DNA of 5,555 bases, from contig DATKQI010000269.1 in the NCBI GenBank assembly GCA_035532755.1, positions 1-5,555 on the forward strand. The letters run 5' to 3'. A program made the translations under genes and the position numbers. Below are positions 1-5,555 of this stretch, in pieces. This stretch comes from DATKQI01 sp035532755 (GTDB lineage: Bacteria; Pseudomonadota; Alphaproteobacteria; Acetobacterales; Acetobacteraceae). The notes beneath the pieces are model-generated. The model saw nothing but the letters and a program-made list of their open reading frames with translations. It searched no databases and was not told the origin of the DNA. Every line of letters begins with the position of its first letter. Within the stretch, counting starts at the first letter, position 1.

Positions 1-332
1 AGGCATACCTGATCGCGTGGTCCGGTCGGTCGGACCCGGACGGCAACATGTGGTCCTTCCTGCATACAGGCGGGGCGTTCAACTACGGGCATTACTCGAA
101 TCCCGTGATGAACAAGCTGCTGGACGATGCACGCCTGGTCACGTCCGTCGCCAAGCGCCGGGCGATCTACAAGAAGGTCTGGCAGATCCAGGGCAGGGAC
201 CTGCCGCTGATGTATCTGTGGAACCCGAAGAACATCGTGGGCATGAAGAAGCAGTTGATGGGCTTCAAGCAGGTGCCGGACGGCATCATCCGCCTGCAAG
301 GCCTGTACATGGCGAAGGCCGGGGCGAAATAG
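1..332 (+). CDS. ABC transporter substrate-binding protein, family 5 (peptide/nickel type), C-terminal part
   Basis: This is the 3' end of a gene that enters from the left edge; the reading frame is open from base 3 to the TAG at 330-332, giving about 109 residues. The visible protein starts with AYLIAWSGRSDPDGN, and the GRxDPDGN stretch followed by an aromatic-rich segment (FNYGHYSNP) and a lysine-rich helix (residues about 35-60) is typical of the last lobe of DppA/OppA/GsiB-like periplasmic binding proteins (SBP_bac_5). Such proteins capture a peptide or similar small solute in the periplasm and deliver it to the membrane permeases. The two permease genes that follow at once on the same strand support this. 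The N-terminal signal peptide and most of the ligand pocket are outside the window, so the substrate (dipeptide, oligopeptide, glutathione, nickel chelate or other) cannot be told. The family is clear; the ligand is unknown. Confidence 0.87.
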   Translation, partial: AYLIAWSGRSDPDGNMWSFLHTGGAFNYGHYSNPVMNKLLDDARLVTSVAKRRAIYKKVWQIQGRDLPLMYLWNPKNIVGMKKQLMGFKQVPDGIIRLQGLYMAKAGAK

Positions 333-354
333 GCGGGCTCGGGCGGCGGCAGGC

Positions 355-371
355 GAAGGCGGCGGAGCATG
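355..371 (+). promoter_or_regulatory. Ribosome binding site and start of the DppB-like permease
   Basis: A purine-rich GAAGG at 355-359 and GGCGGAG at 361-367 lie just before the ATG at 369. The GAAGG has a 9-base spacing, which fits a Shine-Dalgarno site. The protein read from this ATG starts a few residues before the first membrane helix, as is normal for the family, so this start is preferred. The 36-base gap to the previous stop shows no terminator, which fits one operon. Confidence 0.45.
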
Positions 372-1316
372 CGCGGATCGCTCGGCGGGCGGGTGGCGCA
401 GATCATCCCGACGCTGTTCATGGTGAGCATCATCGTCTTCGGCCTGCAGCAGCTCATGCCCGGCGATCCGGCGCTGATCCTGGCCGGGGAATCCGCCTCC
501 GACCCGAAGGTGGTGGAGCAGATCCGGGAGCAGCTTCTGCTGAACCGGCCGGTGCCGGTGCAGTACCTGCACTGGCTGTGGCAGTTGCTGCACGGCAATC
601 TCGGCTATAGCTGGCAGACGCACGAACCGGTGCTCACGCTCATCGCGCAGAAGCTGCCGGTCACGCTGCAGCTGGGGGTGATGGCCTTCATCATCGCCGT
701 GCTCATCGGCATCCCCGCCGGCATCGTCTCCGCCGTGAAGCGTGACACGGCGTGGGATTGGCTTGCCAACGGCATCGGCCTCGCCGGCCTGTCGGTGCCG
801 AATTTCTGGCTCGGGATCATGCTGATCCTGCTCGTCTCGGTGCATCTGGGCTGGCTGCCGCCCTCGGGCTACGTGCCGCTGGGGCAGGATTGGCAGCGCT
901 CGCTGGCCACCACCATCATGCCCGCCTTCGTGCTGGGCAACTCCATCGCCGCGGTGCTGATGCGCCACACCCGCAGCGCGATGCTGACGGCGATGCAGCA
1001 GGATTACGTCCGCACCGCGCGCGCCAAGGGGTTGAAGGAGATCGTGGTGGTCACGCGCCACGCCCTGCGCAACGCGCTGGTGCCGGTGGTCACGCTGGGG
1101 GCGCTCGAACTCGGCACGCTGTTCTCGGGTGCGGTGCTGACCGAGCAGGTGTTTTCCATCCCCGGTTTCGGCAAGCTGATCGTGGATGCGGTGTTCACCC
1201 GCGACTATCCGGTGGTGCAGGGCGTGGTGCTGGTGGTGGCCTTCCTCTACGTGTTCCTCAACCTGATCGCGGACGTGCTGTACGTGCTCATCAACCCGAG
1301 GCTGCGCGGCGCATGA
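369..1316 (+). CDS. ABC transporter permease, DppB/OppB/GsiC-like
   Basis: This 315-residue inner-membrane protein is one half of the channel of a family 5 (peptide/nickel type) ABC importer. Its length is normal for the DppB group. Helix 1 (about residues 10-28) is followed by the hallmark LMPGDPA at 29-35 and a periplasmic segment with GNLGYSW (76-82) typical of the family. Further hydrophobic stretches lie near 98-121, 137-158, 180-198, 240-258 and 282-307, giving about six membrane helices. The cytoplasmic EAA loop that docks on the ATPase is seen at about 212-242, starting DYVRTARAKGL and continuing with RHALRNALVP. The SIPGFG (263-268) and C-terminal INPRLR (308-313) motifs are also typical. 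The stop codon overlaps the start of the next permease by ATGA, implying translational coupling. No frameshift or missing motif is seen. Substrate cannot be inferred from this subunit. Confidence 0.95.
   Translation: MRGSLGGRVAQIIPTLFMVSIIVFGLQQLMPGDPALILAGESASDPKVVEQIREQLLLNRPVPVQYLHWLWQLLHGNLGYSWQTHEPVLTLIAQKLPVTLQLGVMAFIIAVLIGIPAGIVSAVKRDTAWDWLANGIGLAGLSVPNFWLGIMLILLVSVHLGWLPPSGYVPLGQDWQRSLATTIMPAFVLGNSIAAVLMRHTRSAMLTAMQQDYVRTARAKGLKEIVVVTRHALRNALVPVVTLGALELGTLFSGAVLTEQVFSIPGFGKLIVDAVFTRDYPVVQGVVLVVAFLYVFLNLIADVLYVLINPRLRGA
1298..1316 (+). promoter_or_regulatory. ATGA stop-start overlap coupling the two permease genes
   Basis: The ATG of the DppC-like gene (1313-1315) overlaps the TGA of the DppB-like gene (1314-1316). 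A GAGG at 1298-1301 could serve as a weak Shine-Dalgarno site 11 bases upstream. The frame of the second gene is open far upstream of this ATG, but the upstream translation is Arg/Gly/Ala-rich out-of-frame product of the first permease, so 1313 is the sensible start. The overlap suggests that the two subunits are made in equal amounts. Confidence 0.6.
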
Positions 1317-2215
1317 GCACGAGCATCGCGCCGAATATTGTCCTCGGCACGGCGCATGCGCCACAGAACCGCCCGCCGCAAAGCCCGGCCCGCATCGCGC
1401 TGCGTCGTTTTCTCGGCCACCGTGCGGCGCTGTTCGGCCTCGTGGTGATGACCCTGTTCATCCTGGTGGCCGTGTTCGCCCCCCTCGTCGCGCCCTACGA
1501 CCCGATCGCGGCAAGCTGGGCGGCGATCCGCAAGGCCCCGTCCTGGGCGCACTGGATGGGCACCGACGAGCTGGGCCGCGATGAGCTCTCCCGCGTGATC
1601 TTCGGCGCGCAGGCTTCCCTGCTCGCCGCCGTCACCGCGGTGTTCATCGCCGGGCTGATCGGCGTGCCGGTGGGACTGGTGGCGGGCTTCGCCGGCGGCC
1701 GGGTGGATGCGGTTCTTAGCCGCATCGTCGATGCGGTGCTGGCGATCCCGTTCCTGATCCTGGCGATCGCGCTCGCCGCGTTCCTCGGCCCCGACCTGCG
1801 CAATGCGATGATCGCGATCGGCGTCTCCACCGCGCCCATCTTCATGCGGGTGACGCGCGGGGCGGCGATGGACGCCGCCACCAACGACTATGTCGAGGCG
1901 GCGCGCGCTCTAGGCAACCCGCCCTGGCGCGTCGCGCTGCGCCACATCGCGCCCAACATCGCCGCCCCGGTGCTGGTGCAGGGCACGCTGTCGATCGCGA
2001 CCTCCATCATCGCCGAGGCCGCGCTGTCCTTCCTCGGCCTCGGCCAGCAGCCGCCCGCGCCATCCTGGGGGTCCATGCTGAACAGCGCCCAGCAGTTCCT
2101 CAACCAGGCGCCCTGGCTCGCGATCTTCCCCGGCGCGGCAATCTTCCTCACCGTGCTCGCCTTCAACCTGGTGGGCGACGGGCTGCGCGACGCGCTCGAT
2201 CCCAGGGGACGATAA
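1313..2215 (+). CDS. ABC transporter permease, DppC/OppC/GsiD-like
   Basis: This 300-residue protein is the second membrane subunit of the family 5 importer and would pair with the DppB-like permease just upstream. The N-terminal cytoplasmic tail (about 1-36) leads into helix 1 (38-60, ending APLVAPYDP), matching the OppC_N region. The diagnostic MGTDELGRDELSR is at 82-94. Further membrane stretches lie near 101-127, 141-160, 165-180, 220-242 and 268-290. The EAA loop for ATPase contact begins DYVEAARALG at 192 and continues with LRHIAPNI (209-216). SFLGLG (239-244), PSWGSML (250-256) and the C-terminal NLVGDGLRDALDPR (285-298) are all standard family motifs. The gene ends 15 bases before the end of a convergent gene, so it is the last gene of this operon; no ATPase gene follows. 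The sequence looks intact and functional. Confidence 0.95.
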   Translation: MSTSIAPNIVLGTAHAPQNRPPQSPARIALRRFLGHRAALFGLVVMTLFILVAVFAPLVAPYDPIAASWAAIRKAPSWAHWMGTDELGRDELSRVIFGAQASLLAAVTAVFIAGLIGVPVGLVAGFAGGRVDAVLSRIVDAVLAIPFLILAIALAAFLGPDLRNAMIAIGVSTAPIFMRVTRGAAMDAATNDYVEAARALGNPPWRVALRHIAPNIAAPVLVQGTLSIATSIIAEAALSFLGLGQQPPAPSWGSMLNSAQQFLNQAPWLAIFPGAAIFLTVLAFNLVGDGLRDALDPRGR

Positions 2216-2230
2216 GGGGCGCGCGCATGG

Positions 2231-3070
2231 CTATTGCACAAGCCGCTTGCGGAACACCCCCGCCGGCAAGGCCCGGCTGAATAGGAAGCCCTGGCCCTCG
2301 TCGCAGCCGATCCCGGCGAGGAAAGCAAGCTGTGCCTCGGTCTCGATCCCTTCCGCCACCACCGTCAACCCCAGCGCGTGCCCGGTCTCCACCACCGCGC
2401 GGGTGATCACCGCATCCTCCCGGTTCTCCGGCACCTCCCGCACCATGGTGCGATCCAGTTTCAGCACCGTCAGCGGCAGGCGCTTCAGCACGGCAAGGCT
2501 CGCGTAGCCGGTGCCGAAATCGTCCAGCGCCACGCCCACCCCCAGATCCCGGATCGCCGCCAGCCGCAGCAGCGTGTCCGTGCCGGTGTCGATCACCATC
2601 GATTCCGTCAGCTCGATCTCCAGCCGCTCGGGATCGAGCCCGGAGCTTTCGAGGGCGGCGCCGATATGCGCGCTCAGCGATCCGTCGTGCAGTTGCCGGG
2701 CGGAAACGTTCACCGCGACGACCGCATCGCCGGTCCAGGCAGCCGCCTCGCGACAGGCTTCCTCCAGCACCCACCGGCCGATCTCGGTGATCAGGCCGGA
2801 TGCCTCGGCGAGGGGTATGAACGCGGCCGGCTGCACGGTGGCGCCACGGCGCCGGTGCGGCCAGCGGATCAGCGCCTCGGCCGCGCGGATGCGTAACTCC
2901 CGCAGGCTCAGCCTCGGCTGGTAGTCCAGCACGAAGCTGCGCTGGGCGATGGCCATGCGCAGGTCGCGCAGCATGTGCCGCCGCTCGGCGGAGCGGGCGC
3001 GCGTCTCGGGTGACGGATCAACGCGGCGGTGGCGGGAGGGATTGGCTTCCGCACGCACCGTCTCGGTCAT
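2231..3070 (-). CDS. Stand-alone EAL-domain cyclic-di-GMP phosphodiesterase
   Basis: The 279-residue protein consists almost wholly of one EAL domain (about residues 34-275), which hydrolyses cyclic di-GMP to pGpG in the cytoplasm and so lowers this second messenger. Expected catalytic and metal-binding positions can all be seen: E65 in AEALIRW (EAL signature), N121 in VNVSARQL, the ELTES glutamates 153 and 156, D183/D184 in DDFGTGYASL (loop 6), K204 in LKLDR, E240 in AEGIE and Q260 in GQGF. It should therefore be active rather than a degenerate binder. No GGDEF, PAS, REC or membrane segment precedes it; the first 33 residues are Arg-rich and without a recognisable fold. The start is uncertain. 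The ATG at 3070 has only a weak GGGAT 10 bases upstream, the frame is closed by a stop at 3107-3109, and Met33 (2974) at the domain edge is an alternative. What input controls it is unknown. Confidence 0.92.
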   Translation of the reverse strand: MTETVRAEANPSRHRRVDPSPETRARSAERRHMLRDLRMAIAQRSFVLDYQPRLSLRELRIRAAEALIRWPHRRRGATVQPAAFIPLAEASGLITEIGRWVLEEACREAAAWTGDAVVAVNVSARQLHDGSLSAHIGAALESSGLDPERLEIELTESMVIDTGTDTLLRLAAIRDLGVGVALDDFGTGYASLAVLKRLPLTVLKLDRTMVREVPENREDAVITRAVVETGHALGLTVVAEGIETEAQLAFLAGIGCDEGQGFLFSRALPAGVFRKRLVQ

Positions 3071-3137
3071 TCCCGGATGAATCCCACGCGCCCTGTGGCA
3101 TCCAGACTATGATCCGATGTCTTGCCGAATCGCTAAC

Positions 3138-3164
3138 CCGGCGAGCTGTCCCATCAGTCGCCGG
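3138..3164 (-). terminator. Strong hairpin just past the stop of the small GHR-motif gene
   Basis: CCGGCGA at 3138-3144 pairs perfectly with TCGCCGG at 3158-3164. Inside it CTG (3146-3148) pairs with CAG (3155-3157) after a single bulged G, leaving a six-base loop: ten base pairs in all. On the - strand it begins six bases after the TGA at 3171-3173 of the small gene, the position expected of a transcription terminator or a 3' mRNA-stabilising stem. It lacks a following T-run on either strand, so intrinsic termination is not certain. It lies upstream of the EAL gene and would partly separate the two genes. Confidence 0.42.
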
Positions 3165-3170
3165 CCATGC

Positions 3171-3431
3171 TCAATACTGGCTGATGGCGATGCCCGCGTT
3201 GACCTGCCCGATCGCCTGGTTGATCAGGTTCAGCGCCGCCACCCGGTGCCCCCGCTTGTTGGGCCGCGCGCGCAGCAACTGCGCCCGCGCGCCATACAGG
3301 TCCTGCCGCGCGTTCACCATGAACGGCTGGTACGCGACGGCGGCGCAGACGGTCAGCACGGAGCCGGCAAAGGCGCCGACGAGGACCAGAGCGATGGATT
3401 TCCGGCGGAGGCGGAGGGCATGGCGGATCAT
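3171..3431 (-). CDS. Small membrane-anchored or exported protein with a GHR-motif helical domain, function unknown
   Basis: This 86-residue protein has a basic N-terminus (RHALRLRRK, residues 3-11), a hydrophobic segment at about 12-33, and then a compact polar domain (34-86). The segment could be a signal anchor or a cleaved signal peptide; A31-V32-A33 before Y34 is a possible signal peptidase site. Cys29 is preceded by LTV, which does not fit a lipobox well. The polar domain follows a spaced pattern of two amphipathic helices: M38..A41...L45..A48...L52 ..A55, then KRGHR (59-63), then A66 L67..I70..A73 I74..V77..G80 I81. From memory this resembles a widespread small uncharacterised bacterial family with a (D/N)KGGHR motif between two helices; that match is recall, not a search. 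The start is supported by a GGGGA nine bases upstream and an in-frame stop at 3459-3461. It probably acts in the periplasm; its role is unknown. Confidence 0.75.
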   Translation of the reverse strand: MIRHALRLRRKSIALVLVGAFAGSVLTVCAAVAYQPFMVNARQDLYGARAQLLRARPNKRGHRVAALNLINQAIGQVNAGIAISQY

Positions 3432-3440
3432 GTCTCGTTT

Positions 3441-3445
3441 TCCCC
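3441..3445 (-). promoter_or_regulatory. Likely Shine-Dalgarno site of the small GHR-motif gene
   Basis: On the - strand GGGGA at 3445-3441 stands nine bases before the ATG at 3431. It is the only purine-rich candidate in this otherwise AT-richer leader and supports the chosen start. No convincing -35/-10 pair could be picked out in the 114-base gap upstream. Confidence 0.4.
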
Positions 3446-3496
3446 AGTTGGTTTCAATTCATGGGCCGCGCGGCGCACGGCCGGCCAAGACTATCG

Positions 3497-3540
3497 AAAA
3501 ACAACCGGAATGGCACGTTTTTGGCTCGGATCGTCCGGTT
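3497..3540 (-). terminator. Probable intrinsic terminator of the FAD/Fe-S oxidoreductase gene
   Basis: Read on the - strand, AACCGGA (3540-3534) is followed after a 24-base loop by its perfect complement TCCGGTT (3509-3503). After one G comes TTTTT (3501-3497). Two or three further A-T/G-T pairs are possible if the G at 3502 bulges. The stem begins five bases past the TAG of the large oxidoreductase gene (3546-3548), and the stem plus T-run is the layout of a rho-independent terminator. The loop is longer than usual and the stem short, so confidence is moderate. Confidence 0.45.
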
Positions 3541-3545
3541 TTCGC

Positions 3546-5555
3546 CTATCTCAGCGCGCGGGCCAGCAGCGCCACCGAATGCACCGCCGTGCGACCGGAC
3601 AGGTCGCGGATCTGGTGGCGGCAGGATGTGCCGTCGGCCACGATCAGGTCCGCCTCCGCCGCACCCCGCACCGCCGGCAGCAGCGCAGCTTCCGCCATTG
3701 CGGCCGATGCCGCCTGCGTCTCCGCCTGATAGCCGAACGCCCCGGCCATCCCGCAGCAGGAGGACGCGATGGGCTGCACCGCCAATTCGGGGATCCGGCG
3801 CAGCGCGGCGAGCGTGGCCGGGAACGCCCCGAACGATTTCTGATGGCAATGTCCGTGCACATGCGCCCGGCCCGGCAGCGGCTTCAGCGGCAGCGGCGGC
3901 CGTTCGGCGAGGAACTCCGTCAGCAACATCGCCCGCCCGGCCAGCGCGGCACTTTCCGCGCCCGGCAGCAGGGCAGGGAACTCGTCCTTCAGCGTGAACA
4001 GGCAGGATGGCTCCAGCCCCAGCACCGGCATCTCGCCCGCGAGCGCGCCCAGCATCCGCAGCGCCGACCGCCGCGCGCCGTCGACATCGCCGGCCGCAAG
4101 CCTTGTCCGTCCACAGCACAGCGCCCTGCCGGGCGCGCGCGGCAGCACCGTGCGATAACCGGCAGCGGCCAGCACCTTCAATGCCGCGCGCAGGTTCTCC
4201 GGCTCGAACCAGCGGTTGAACGTGTCCGCCAGCAGCATCACCGTGCCTGCTGGCGTGGCCGGCGCCAGCGCATCGGCCTCGGCATCGCGGAAGAAATCAC
4301 CCCGCCAGGCGGGCAGGGCGCGCGCCGCCGCCAGCCCCAGCGTTCGTTCCGCCAGCCGGGCGAGGGCCGGGATGCGGTTGCGCAGATTGGCGACCGGGGC
4401 GATCCGCGCGGCGAACGGGGCAATCCGCGGCAGCGCCCGCAACAGCCGCTCCCGGCCGGAAAGCCCGTGCCGGCCGGCACGCGCCGCCAACACCTCGATC
4501 TTCATCCGCGCCATATCCACCCCGGTCGGGCATTCCCGCCGGCACGCCTTGCAGGACACGCACAGCTTCATCGCCTCGGCGAGATCGTCCGAGGCCATGG
4601 CGTCGGTCCCGAGCTGGCCGGACAGGGCGAGCCGCAGCGTGTTCGCCCGCCCGCGCGTCACGTGCATCTCGTCGCGCGTGGTGCGGAAGCTCGGGCACAT
4701 CACCTCGGCATCGAAGCCGCGACAGGTGCCGTTGTTGTTGCACATCTCCACCGCCCCCAGCATCCCGCCGGGGTGGCCGGACCAGTCGAGCAGTGGCGTG
4801 AAACCGGGATCGGCGGCATAGCCGGGCGGGAAGCGGAACAGGCTGCGATCGTCCATCTTCGGGGCGCGCACGATGCGGCCGGGGTTGAACAGCCCGCGCG
4901 GATCGAACGCATCCTTCACCGCCTCGAACGCACGCACGATGCGCGGGCCGAACATCGCCTCGTGGAACTCGCTGCGCAGGATGCCGTCGCCGTGTTCGCC
5001 GCTGTGGCTGCCCTTGTACTCGCGCACCAGGGCGAAGCATTCCTCCGCGATCGCCCGCATCCGCCGAATGTCGGACGGGTCCTTCATGTTCAGCACCGGG
5101 CGCACATGCAGGCACCCGACGGAGGCATGGGCATACCAGGTGCCCCTGGTGCCATGCCGGGCGAACACCGCGTTCAGCCTCTCGGTGTAGTCGGCAAGGT
5201 CTGGGAGCCGCACAGCCGCATCCTCGATGAACGAGACCGGCTTACCGTCCCCCTTCATCGACATCATGATGTTCAGCCCCGCTTCCCGCACCCCGGCGAT
5301 CGCCGCCTGGAACGGCGCCTCGGTCGCGCGCACCACCGCGCCCGGCTGGCCCAGGTCGGCCATCATCACGTCCAGCTCATCCAGCTTGCGCCACAGCGGC
5401 GCATCCTCATGGCCGTGGAACTCGACGATCAGCAGCGAATCAGGCTCTCCCCGCACCATCCGGTCGATCGTCGCGCGATAGATCGGGATGGCGCGGCCGA
5501 GGTCGATCATCGTCCGGTCCACCAGCTCCACCGCCTCCGGGTCGAGCGTGACGAG
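3546..5555 (-). CDS. FAD-linked oxidase / 4Fe-4S / CCG-domain fusion dehydrogenase (YdiJ-like, D-2-hydroxyacid type), N-terminus outside the window
   Basis: The frame is open from the right edge to the TAG at 3546-3548, giving 669 visible residues (numbered from the edge). Proteins of this build are usually about 950-1000 residues, so roughly 300, holding the FAD-binding PCMH-type domain, are missing. Residues 1 to about 230 are the FAD-oxidase C-terminal domain, with H143..GCLH150 and the GEHGDGIL segment (E187, H188) that in relatives line the active site and metal, and FNPGRI at 223-228. Next is a Cys motif C272-x5-C278-x8-C287-P with RGRANTLRLALSG, then a ferredoxin-type C332-x2-C335-x2-C338-x3-C342-P that should hold a 4Fe-4S cluster. 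Two CCG domains follow: C480-C481-G with C518, and H567-G-H-C570-H-Q-K with C600-C601-GMAG. The end has GTSC645RHQI, typical of the family. Relatives oxidise D-lactate or D-2-hydroxyglutarate and pass electrons to the respiratory chain; the exact substrate here is not determinable. Confidence 0.92.
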   Translation of the reverse strand, partial: LVTLDPEAVELVDRTMIDLGRAIPIYRATIDRMVRGEPDSLLIVEFHGHEDAPLWRKLDELDVMMADLGQPGAVVRATEAPFQAAIAGVREAGLNIMMSMKGDGKPVSFIEDAAVRLPDLADYTERLNAVFARHGTRGTWYAHASVGCLHVRPVLNMKDPSDIRRMRAIAEECFALVREYKGSHSGEHGDGILRSEFHEAMFGPRIVRAFEAVKDAFDPRGLFNPGRIVRAPKMDDRSLFRFPPGYAADPGFTPLLDWSGHPGGMLGAVEMCNNNGTCRGFDAEVMCPSFRTTRDEMHVTRGRANTLRLALSGQLGTDAMASDDLAEAMKLCVSCKACRRECPTGVDMARMKIEVLAARAGRHGLSGRERLLRALPRIAPFAARIAPVANLRNRIPALARLAERTLGLAAARALPAWRGDFFRDAEADALAPATPAGTVMLLADTFNRWFEPENLRAALKVLAAAGYRTVLPRAPGRALCCGRTRLAAGDVDGARRSALRMLGALAGEMPVLGLEPSCLFTLKDEFPALLPGAESAALAGRAMLLTEFLAERPPLPLKPLPGRAHVHGHCHQKSFGAFPATLAALRRIPELAVQPIASSCCGMAGAFGYQAETQAASAAMAEAALLPAVRGAAEADLIVADGTSCRHQIRDLSGRTAVHSVALLARALR

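Noticed and set aside
17..610. Long + strand ORF of 197 codons overlapping the end of the binding protein and the start of the first permease
   Set aside because: Its translation is Arg/Gly/Ala/Pro-rich without domain motifs and lies out of frame over two clearly recognised genes; it is a GC-rich shadow frame.
2163..2774. - strand ORF of 203 codons within the EAL gene
   Set aside because: It is in another frame over the EAL coding region, and its Arg/Gly-rich translation is typical of shadow frames.
3171..3431. Lipoprotein signal in the small protein (Cys29)
   Set aside because: The residues before Cys29 are L-T-V, and Val directly before the Cys does not fit the lipobox; a signal anchor or ordinary signal peptide fits better.
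3464..3482. GGCCG/CGGCC inverted repeat
   Set aside because: It is only five GC pairs around a nine-base loop in a GC-rich stretch with no T-run, so it is not distinguishable from background.
3446..3492. Possible heat-shock-type promoter on the - strand (CTTGGCC, then CCCAT about 18 bases on) before the small gene
   Set aside because: The spacing is longer than the usual sigma-32 consensus and the boxes are incomplete; in GC-rich DNA such matches are common by chance.
3010..3729. + strand ORF of 239 codons spanning the small gene and intergenic regions
   Set aside because: It crosses two gaps with hairpins, is antisense to a better-supported small gene and to the dehydrogenase end, and has no recognisable domain.
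4297..5115. - strand ORF of 272 codons inside the dehydrogenase
   Set aside because: It is a shifted frame of a gene whose true frame shows all FAD-oxidase and Fe-S motifs; the shadow has none.

Overview
The window is GC-rich (by eye about two thirds G+C), densely coding, and reads as ordinary chromosomal DNA of a proteobacterium. The protein types and codon use fit an alphaproteobacterium, perhaps Rhodospirillales/Acetobacteraceae. That placement is an inference from style only, since no marker gene is present. I see no rRNA, tRNA, CRISPR array, insertion sequence or phage gene.

Left part, + strand (1-2215): the end of a peptide/nickel-type (family 5) ABC transporter operon. It holds the C-terminal end of a periplasmic solute-binding protein, then a DppB-like permease, then a DppC-like permease. 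The binding protein and first permease are 36 bases apart, and the two permeases overlap by four bases (ATGA), so they are very likely cotranscribed and translationally coupled. Together the permeases would form the inner-membrane channel fed by the binding protein. The two ATPase subunits such an importer needs are not found after the DppC-like gene, so they must lie upstream of the window or elsewhere.

Middle part, - strand (2231-3431): a stand-alone EAL-domain protein converges on the transporter operon with a 15-base gap. It keeps all the residues expected of an active cyclic-di-GMP phosphodiesterase. Upstream of it is an 86-residue protein with an N-terminal membrane or export segment and a short helical domain carrying a GHR motif. 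It resembles a widespread but uncharacterised small-protein family. A strong hairpin lies just past its stop.

Right part, - strand (3546-5555, running off the edge): the C-terminal two thirds of a large FAD-linked oxidase / iron-sulfur / CCG-domain fusion. This is the YdiJ/D-2-hydroxyacid dehydrogenase type, which oxidises D-2-hydroxy acids and passes electrons through Fe-S centres. A hairpin with a T-run follows its stop, so the small gene downstream is probably a separate transcription unit.

I found no clear new multi-gene system. The items most worth a second look are the small GHR-motif protein, the two intergenic hairpins, the sensorless EAL protein and the missing ATPases.
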